12,599 nt of DNA. It comes from Gammaproteobacteria bacterium (GTDB lineage: Bacteria; Pseudomonadota; Gammaproteobacteria; UWMA-0217). Position numbers and translations under genes: made by a program. The stretch covers positions 1-12,599 of the forward strand of contig DRPO01000136.1 in assembly GCA_011330835.1 (NCBI GenBank), written 5' to 3'. Positions within the stretch are counted from its first letter, which is position 1. The number at the start of each line of letters is the position of its first letter. This document shows positions 6,681 through 12,599 of this stretch, piece after piece. The notes under the pieces were generated by a model. The model had not been told where the DNA came from and made no database searches. It saw only the letters and a program-made list of their open reading frames with translations.

Positions 6681-7420
6681 TGAGGATTCACTGGCTTCAG
6701 GCGACGGCGCTGGCCGTTGCGTTGGTCTTGCTGGGCGCCTGCGCCTCCACCGGGCGGCAGGCGGAATCGGCGCGCGCGGCGGCGATCAACGCCCGGCTCG
6801 GGCTCGCCTATCTTGAGCAGAACAAGCTGGAGCTGGCCGAAACCAAGCTCAACCGCGCGCTCGCTCAGGCGCCGCGTTCTTCTCTGGTTCACTGGGCCAA
6901 TGCGCTGTTCTACGAGAAGCTCGGCAACGACAGACTGGCCGAGAAACATTTCCGCGAGGCGATCCGCCTGAATTCACGGGATACCGATGCGCTGAACGGC
7001 TATGGCGCCTTTCTCTGTCGTCAGGGCCGGGTTGAGGAGGGACTGAAAACCTTCCGCAAGATGGCCGACAACCCCGAGTACGTGACCCCGGAAGTCGCTT
7101 ACGCCAACGCCGGCAAGTGTCTGCTCAAGTCGGGAGACGAGGCGGGCGCGGAGGAGTATTTCCGGCGGGCGCTGAAATCCAACCCTCGCTACCCGTCGGC
7201 GCTGTTCCAGATGGCCGCGTTGCTGAACAATCAAGGGCGCTATCTGGGCTCCCGCGCCTATCGGCAGCGTCTCGAAGCGGTGCTGGACGCGCCCTCGCCA
7301 AAAGTGCTGGCCTTGTGCGTGAGCACTGAGCGCGCCATGGGCAACCACGAGATTGCGGATAACTGCGAGAGAGAACTACAATCCCGGTTCCCGAAAGCCG
7401 GTCGTTCCGGCGCGCTGTGA
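6677..7420 (+). CDS. pilF: Type IV pilus pilotin PilF/PilW, TPR lipoprotein
   Basis: This is an outer-membrane lipoprotein that, in Pseudomonas (PilF) and Neisseria (PilW), is needed for assembly of the PilQ secretin, the pilus exit pore. The 247-residue product has a signal peptide ending in lipobox LGAC, with lipidated C22 followed by Ala, so outer-membrane sorting is expected. About five tetratricopeptide repeats follow from residue 37 to the end (for example AYLEQNKLELAETKLNRAL and ANAGKCLLKSGDEAGAEEYF). Length and layout match PilF (about 250). Its ATG overlaps the rlmN stop by four bases; a second ATG follows directly. The rlmN-pilF-rodZ order is the Pseudomonas arrangement. It sits near the retraction motor genes of the same machine. 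Confidence 0.92.
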   Translation: MMRIHWLQATALAVALVLLGACASTGRQAESARAAAINARLGLAYLEQNKLELAETKLNRALAQAPRSSLVHWANALFYEKLGNDRLAEKHFREAIRLNSRDTDALNGYGAFLCRQGRVEEGLKTFRKMADNPEYVTPEVAYANAGKCLLKSGDEAGAEEYFRRALKSNPRYPSALFQMAALLNNQGRYLGSRAYRQRLEAVLDAPSPKVLALCVSTERAMGNHEIADNCERELQSRFPKAGRSGAL

Positions 7421-7423
7421 GCC

Positions 7424-7453
7424 GGGAGAATCGCCATGGATCTTGACCAATGA
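7424..7453 (+). other. Possible five-codon leader (MDLDQ) coupled to rodZ
   Basis: GGGAG at 7424-7428 is a good ribosome binding site seven bases before an ATG at 7436. That ATG opens only five codons (Met-Asp-Leu-Asp-Gln) and stops at TGA 7451-7453, overlapping the upstream rodZ ATG (7450) in an ATGA. The rodZ ATG at 7450 has no obvious binding site of its own. This could be a real leader peptide feeding ribosomes to rodZ or a chance arrangement. Confidence 0.3.
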
Positions 7454-8532
7454 AAAAACAGGAAACGGAAATGCCCCGGGACGGAAGACCGGGCGTGACG
7501 CTGGCCGAAGCCCGAAAGGCGGCGGGCCGGTCGATCGAGGATGTTGCCATCGAACTCTGCATCAGCCCGAAACATCTCGGCGCCATCGAGGCGAATGAGT
7601 TCAACGACATGGGGGGCGCGACCTATGTCAAGGGGTACTTGCGGGCCTATGCCCGCTCGGTGGGCCTGGATCCCGAAGCCGTGGTGGCCGACTACGTGGC
7701 GTTGGGCCCCAAAGAGCATGTGCTGACGGTGCGGGAGGCCGTTGAAAAGCCGCCGCGCAACAACCTGGGCTTGCTGATTGGCGCGGCGGTCGTTACCGCG
7801 TTGCTGATTGCCGGTCTATCGGTCTGGCTGTTGGGCGGCCATGGCGACGGCGCCATGGAGGAGGCCGAGATTGAGTCCTCCTCGCCTTCATCGGCCAGCC
7901 AGTGGATCAGGGAAGCGCCGCCATTGGCCGGAGCGGACAGCGCCCCTCCCGCCGCGAGTGAGCCCCGGTCGGGAGACGATACCCCTCCCGCGGACTCAGA
8001 GGCGGCGACCGAGGAGTCGGGCGAGGAGAGTTCGGAGGAGCCGATCGCCGACAAGACGAAAGACGCCTCCGAGTCCGAGAAAGAAGCCGGGCCGGATGAA
8101 TCCGGGGCGAATGAGAAGAACGCTCCCGAAGCACGCGTCGCCGAGTCCGGCTCCAAACCGGCGACGAGCAACCCGGAGCCCCGGGGGCAGCCGGCGGAAT
8201 CCGCTCCGAAAACCACTCCGGCGCGCGCCACGCCCGCGCCAACGGGCGGGCCGGGCGAAGGCGCGCCCATTTTCATTGGCGCGGGCAAGGATACGATCGA
8301 GATCGATCTGGCGGAAGATTCCTGGATTCAGATCCAGGACAGCCACGGCGCCGTTTTGTTGCAAGGGCTGTACACAGCCGGCGCGCATCGCAATCTCCAG
8401 GGCAAAGCGCCGTTCCAGGTGTTTCTTGGCAACGCGCCCGGCGTGACGATCCGTTTCAACGGCAAGGAATTCGACAGTTCCTCGTTTGTCCGCGGCAACA
8501 ACACCGCCCGCTTCGCGCTGGTGGCCCAATAA
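7450..8532 (+). CDS. rodZ: RodZ, MreB-binding cell-shape protein
   Basis: RodZ is a bitopic inner-membrane protein linking the MreB cytoskeleton to the elongation machinery that sets rod shape. The 360-residue product has an N-terminal helix-turn-helix domain (about 17-85; TLAEARKAAGRSIEDVA and ATYVKGYLRAYARSVGLD are typical). One transmembrane helix (about 105-128) is followed by an acidic Ser/Pro/Glu-rich periplasmic linker (about 135-270). The C-terminal DUF4115 beta domain is at about 278-360 (SWIQIQD, LQGLYTAG). Start choice is uncertain. ATG 7450 may be reached by coupling to a short upstream reading frame. ATG 7471 has AGGA at 7460-7463 in good position and gives 353 residues. Either keeps all domains. 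In many relatives ispG lies next; here hisS follows after 11 bp. Confidence 0.93.
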   Translation: MKKQETEMPRDGRPGVTLAEARKAAGRSIEDVAIELCISPKHLGAIEANEFNDMGGATYVKGYLRAYARSVGLDPEAVVADYVALGPKEHVLTVREAVEKPPRNNLGLLIGAAVVTALLIAGLSVWLLGGHGDGAMEEAEIESSSPSSASQWIREAPPLAGADSAPPAASEPRSGDDTPPADSEAATEESGEESSEEPIADKTKDASESEKEAGPDESGANEKNAPEARVAESGSKPATSNPEPRGQPAESAPKTTPARATPAPTGGPGEGAPIFIGAGKDTIEIDLAEDSWIQIQDSHGAVLLQGLYTAGAHRNLQGKAPFQVFLGNAPGVTIRFNGKEFDSSSFVRGNNTARFALVAQ

Positions 8533-8543
8533 CCGGGAAGAAT

Positions 8544-9832
<1,289 letters not shown>

Positions 9833-9836
<4 letters not shown>

Positions 9837-10483
9837 ATGATTACGTAACCGACGAACAACAGGTCGAGGCGCTGAAAAAATGGTGGTCGGAAAACGGCCG
9901 CTACCTGATCGCCGGGATCGCCCTCGGACTGGCGCTGCTGTTCGCCTGGGACTGGTGGAAAAACTACCGCGACGACCGCGCCATGCAGGCCTCCGAACTC
10001 TACTCGACGCTGACCGAAGCGGTTGAAAACGGTTCGCTGGAACAGGCGGCCAATCTGGGCGAACGCCTCCGCGACAAATTCAGCGCCACGCCCTACGCCG
10101 CGCTGGGCAGCCTGGCCGTTGCGCGCGCCCAGGCCGAGAAGGGCAAAGTGGACGCCGCCGCGGACAACCTGCAATGGGCGATCGACAACGCTGGCGAGAA
10201 AGAGATTGCCGAAGTCGCCGCGCTGCGCAAGATCCGGCTGTTGCTGGCGGCTGGCAAGCTCGGCGAGGCCGAAGCCATGCTCAAGCGGGATTTTCCGCCG
10301 GCCTATGATTCGCTGGTCGAGGAACTGCGCGGCGATCTTTTCAGCGCCAAGGGGGATCTGGAAGCCGCCCGCGCCGCCTATGACCGGGCGTTGTTGACGA
10401 CCGGCCAGGCGTCCGAGTTTCTCAGGCTCAAACGCGACGCGCTGGGCAAGGGGGAGGCCCCCTCGGACAACGCCGCCTCCTGA
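9833..10483 (+). CDS. yfgM: YfgM, inner-membrane SecYEG/chaperone ancillary protein
   Basis: YfgM family protein: in E. coli it binds the SecYEG translocon and the periplasmic chaperone PpiD, helping hand over secreted proteins. The 216 residues match the family (about 206). A short cytoplasmic N-terminus (TDEQQVEALKKWWSENGR) leads to one transmembrane helix (about 24-41). A periplasmic TPR-like helical domain (DUF2133/TPR_21) follows, with repeats such as LGSLAVARAQAEKGKVDAA and LRGDLFSAKGDLEAARAAY. It overlaps hisS by four bases and bamB by one, so translation of the three is probably coupled. The bamB neighbour fits a shared role in envelope protein export. Confidence 0.93.
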
Positions 10484-11634
10484 TGAAGATTTTCGCTGCT
10501 GTTCGAACGGCGGGGCTGGCCACGCTGGTCATGACTCTCGTCGCCTGCGGCGGCGCCAGCAATCTCGCGCCGCCCTCGCCGCTGCCCGAGATCAAGGCCA
10601 CGCTCAAGGTTGACAAACTCTGGTCGGAACACGCGACGGGCGGGGTCGGGAAATACTACCTGCGCCTGCGTCCGCTGGTCAGCGACGGGCGGGTATTCGT
10701 TACGGACAACGCTGGCCTGGTCAGCGCCCGACAACTCGACGACGGCGGCAAGATCTGGGAAACCGAGCTGAAAACGCCGATCACCGCCGGCGTCAACGGC
10801 GGCGAGGGCGTCATCCTCGTCGGCTCCGAAGAGGGCGAACTGATCGCGCTCTCGGCGGATCAGGGCAAGCCCCGCTGGAAGCAATCATTGAGCAGCCAGA
10901 TCACCGCCATCTCCGCAGCCCAAAAGGGCGTCGTCGTCGCCCGCACCGGCGACGGCTACATCTACGGCCTGTCCACCGACACCGGAAAAACCCTCTGGAA
11001 ACTGCTGCGCCGCACGCCGTCGCTGAGCCTGCATCTGCAAAGCGAACCTCTGGTGGTCAGCGGCGTCGCCTTCGTCGGCCTGGACGATGGCCGGCTGCTG
11101 ATGATCTCCCTGTCCGACGGTCGCGTCCTGTGGGAAAAGACCATTGCGCTCGGGCGCGGCCAGACCGAACTCGACCGGCTGGTCGATATCGACGGACAAC
11201 TCGCTTTCAGCGATGACGTCATCTATGTCGCCGCCTACCAGGGCAAGATCGCCGCCATCGACGCCGCGCGCGCCCGGTTGCTGTGGCTGGAGGACTTCTC
11301 CTCCGTCAACGGCCTCACGGTCGACGATCAGGCCGTCTACGTCACCGACGAAGACAGCGTCGTCTGGGCTCGCGACAGGCGCACCGGCGCCGCGCTGTGG
11401 AAACAGGACAAACTCAAGTTCCGGCGGCTGACCGCCCCGGCGGTCATCGGCGACAGGGTCGTCGTCGGCGATTTCGAAGGCTACTTGCACTGGATGAACC
11501 GCGACACGGGCCGTCTGGAAGCCCGTGAGCGCGCTGATCGCAAGGGCGTTCTGACCGCCCCGATGGCGGTTGGCGATTCACTGCTGGCGCTCGGGCAAGG
11601 CGGCAGGCTGAGCCGCTGGGTGTCGAAGCGTTAG
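10483..11634 (+). CDS. bamB: BamB, outer-membrane protein assembly lipoprotein
   Basis: BamB is a non-essential lipoprotein of the BAM complex that binds BamA and promotes insertion of beta-barrel proteins in the outer membrane. The 383 residues fit the family (E. coli 392). A signal peptide ends in lipobox LVAC with C22; Gly-Gly follows, consistent with the outer membrane. The rest is an eight-bladed beta-propeller with repeating PQQ/WD-like blades, for example GKIWETEL, GKPRWKQSL, GKTLWKLL, GRVLWEKTI and GAALWKQD. The ATG overlaps the yfgM stop by one base (TGATG). The gene usually next, der, is not here; a repeat element and convergent bamD follow instead. Confidence 0.96.
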   Translation: MKIFAAVRTAGLATLVMTLVACGGASNLAPPSPLPEIKATLKVDKLWSEHATGGVGKYYLRLRPLVSDGRVFVTDNAGLVSARQLDDGGKIWETELKTPITAGVNGGEGVILVGSEEGELIALSADQGKPRWKQSLSSQITAISAAQKGVVVARTGDGYIYGLSTDTGKTLWKLLRRTPSLSLHLQSEPLVVSGVAFVGLDDGRLLMISLSDGRVLWEKTIALGRGQTELDRLVDIDGQLAFSDDVIYVAAYQGKIAAIDAARARLLWLEDFSSVNGLTVDDQAVYVTDEDSVVWARDRRTGAALWKQDKLKFRRLTAPAVIGDRVVVGDFEGYLHWMNRDTGRLEARERADRKGVLTAPMAVGDSLLALGQGGRLSRWVSKR

Positions 11635-11640
11635 CCGCCT

Positions 11641-11820
11641 GGGAGCGCCGGCGTCTCGCCGGCAAAAGCGTTCTGGAACATCTCCGAATTCGTACGGTGG
11701 ATCAAGCGAGGCGGATCCACCGAATGCCCCGCAATCCGATGAACCCGTTTGCTCGATCCCCAACTCGTAAATAGGGTCGTTTCGCTGCGCGAAACGGGCC
11801 GGCGGGACGCCGGCGCTCCC
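11641..11820. repeat. Composite REP-flanked intergenic element with internal hairpins
   Basis: The gene-free stretch between bamB and bamD is mostly one symmetrical element. Its ends are inverted 23-base units at 11641-11663 (variable bases GTCTC) and 11798-11820 (GTCCC on the other strand), matching at 22 of 23 positions. Inside lie a 9-bp stem CGGTGGATC/GATCCACCG (11695-11703 with 11714-11722) and an 8-bp stem CGTTTCGC/GCGAAACG with a three-base loop (11778-11785 with 11789-11796). No reading frame of note is inside. The end unit is the one at 1-48. It may be a non-autonomous REPIN- or MITE-like element, and may also act as the two-way end of the convergent genes. Confidence 0.7.
11695..11722. 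repeat. GGTGGATC/GATCCACC hairpin
   Basis: A perfect 9-bp inverted repeat with a ten-base loop (AAGCGAGGCG) sits inside the composite element. The GGTGGATC-AAGCG...GATCCACC form resembles a palindrome I recall as recurrent between genes in other proteobacterial genomes, so it may be a repeat family of its own that joined this cluster. With no T-run it is not a convincing terminator. Confidence 0.55.
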
Positions 11821-11838
11821 CAGGGGGACGCATCCCGC

Positions 11839-12599
11839 CTAACTTTTCTCTAGCCGCTTGAGTTCGTGGGGGAAGTTGGCTTCGATCAGCCGGAGCGTGT
11901 CGTTGTAGGAATCCTTTAGCCCGAGCTTCTGGTAGGCGCGAGCCATCAGCACCAGCGCGTCGGGCGTCGAGTCGGCGCCGTCGTAGTTTTCCAGCAGGTA
12001 TTCGCAGCGGTTGACGGCGGCGACCCAGGCGCCGCGCCGGTAGTAATAGTCGGCAATCTCCAGCTCGCGGCGGGCGAGGATATTGCGCAGGAAGATCATG
12101 CGTTGCCGCGCATCGGGCGCGTAGCGGCTTTCGGGGAAGCGCGTGACCAGCAGCTTGAAATCGAGGAAGGATTGCTTCAGGGGGTTGGGGTCGAGCTGGG
12201 CCAGGTCGCGGGGGAGTATCTTGTCGAACACGCTCTCGAATCGCTTGAAATTGGCCAGCGCCTTGATGTAGTAGGCGTAGTCGACATGCGGGTGTTCCGG
12301 GTTGAATTTGATGAAGTCGTCCGCCTGGGCGATGGCGATGTCCGGTTCCTGGCTCTTGTAGTTGGCGTAGGCGATTTCCAGTTGGGCCTGCTGGGCGTAG
12401 GGGCCGAACGGGTAGCGCGACACCAGGGTTTCGAATTTCTCGATGGCCAGCAGGTAGTTGCCGTTTTTCATCTGTTTTTTGCCTTTTTCGAACAGCGTCC
12501 TGGCGTCGCCCTCGGCGGTAACGTCGCTGTGCTTGTCGCCGGTCGTGGAGCAGCCGGCGAGCCAGAGCGGCATCAGCATGCAGAATAGGCGGATAACAA
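11839..12599 (-). CDS. bamD: BamD, essential BAM complex lipoprotein (5' end off window)
   Basis: BamD (formerly YfiO/ComL) is the essential lipoprotein partner of BamA in outer-membrane beta-barrel assembly. The visible protein has a lipobox LAGC followed by Ser, then five TPR motifs (for example YLLAIEKFETLVSRYPFGPYAQQAQLE-type repeats; SFLDFKLLVTRFPESRYAPDA is typical). The C-terminus is complete, ending LKRLEKS. An internal ATG at 12579 would leave only nine residues before the lipid cysteine and no positive charge. The frame stays open to the edge (Val-Ile-Arg-Leu-Phe-Cys-Met), which looks like the missing part of the signal peptide. The true start is therefore probably beyond 12599. It converges on bamB 204 bp away. 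In many relatives rluD lies divergently upstream, outside this window. Confidence 0.94.
   Translation of the reverse strand, partial: VIRLFCMLMPLWLAGCSTTGDKHSDVTAEGDARTLFEKGKKQMKNGNYLLAIEKFETLVSRYPFGPYAQQAQLEIAYANYKSQEPDIAIAQADDFIKFNPEHPHVDYAYYIKALANFKRFESVFDKILPRDLAQLDPNPLKQSFLDFKLLVTRFPESRYAPDARQRMIFLRNILARRELEIADYYYRRGAWVAAVNRCEYLLENYDGADSTPDALVLMARAYQKLGLKDSYNDTLRLIEANFPHELKRLEKS

Overview
This is a GC-rich, gene-dense chromosomal window that looks like a non-enteric gammaproteobacterium. Two syntenies support this. One is yggS divergent from pilT-pilU, as in Pseudomonas. The other is rlmN-pilF/pilW-rodZ-hisS-yfgM-bamB, the usual gammaproteobacterial housekeeping cluster. All recognised genes are intact except bamD, whose 5' end runs off the right edge. 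No phage, transposase, CRISPR array, rRNA or tRNA gene is visible.

Layout. Positions 1-48 hold a pair of inverted REP-like palindromes, then yggS (88-798, minus). A 50-bp divergent gap separates it from a plus-strand type IV pilus retraction block: pilT (849-1883), pilU (1899-3059), a third PilT/PilU-family ATPase (3088-4257) and an SLT-domain lytic transglycosylase (4289-5362). Gaps in this block are 15-31 bp, so it reads as one operon. The intergenic region 5363-5573 carries a repeat of nested inverted repeats, a promoter-like element and a hairpin terminator. The second plus-strand block is rlmN (5574-6680, TTG start), pilF/pilW (6677-7420), rodZ (7450-8532), hisS (8544-9836), yfgM (9833-10483) and bamB (10483-11634). 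Three of its junctions overlap by 1-4 bases, so translational coupling is likely. Region 11635-11838 has no gene; it holds a 180-bp composite element flanked by inverted 23-bp REP-like palindromes. bamD (minus) closes the window, converging on bamB.

How the genes work together. The first block supplies pilus retraction motors and probably a peptidoglycan-cutting enzyme. PilF/PilW in the second block is the lipoprotein pilotin for the secretin pore of the same machine. RodZ, YfgM, BamB and BamD concern cell shape and outer-membrane protein assembly. RlmN and HisS serve translation.

Most of the window is well-known biology. The points most worth a second look are the three tandem retraction ATPases, all with intact catalytic motifs and followed by a lytic transglycosylase; the composite REP-flanked element; the lack of ispG and der from their usual places in the hisS cluster; and a possible five-codon leader peptide coupled to rodZ. 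I found no clearly new biological system.
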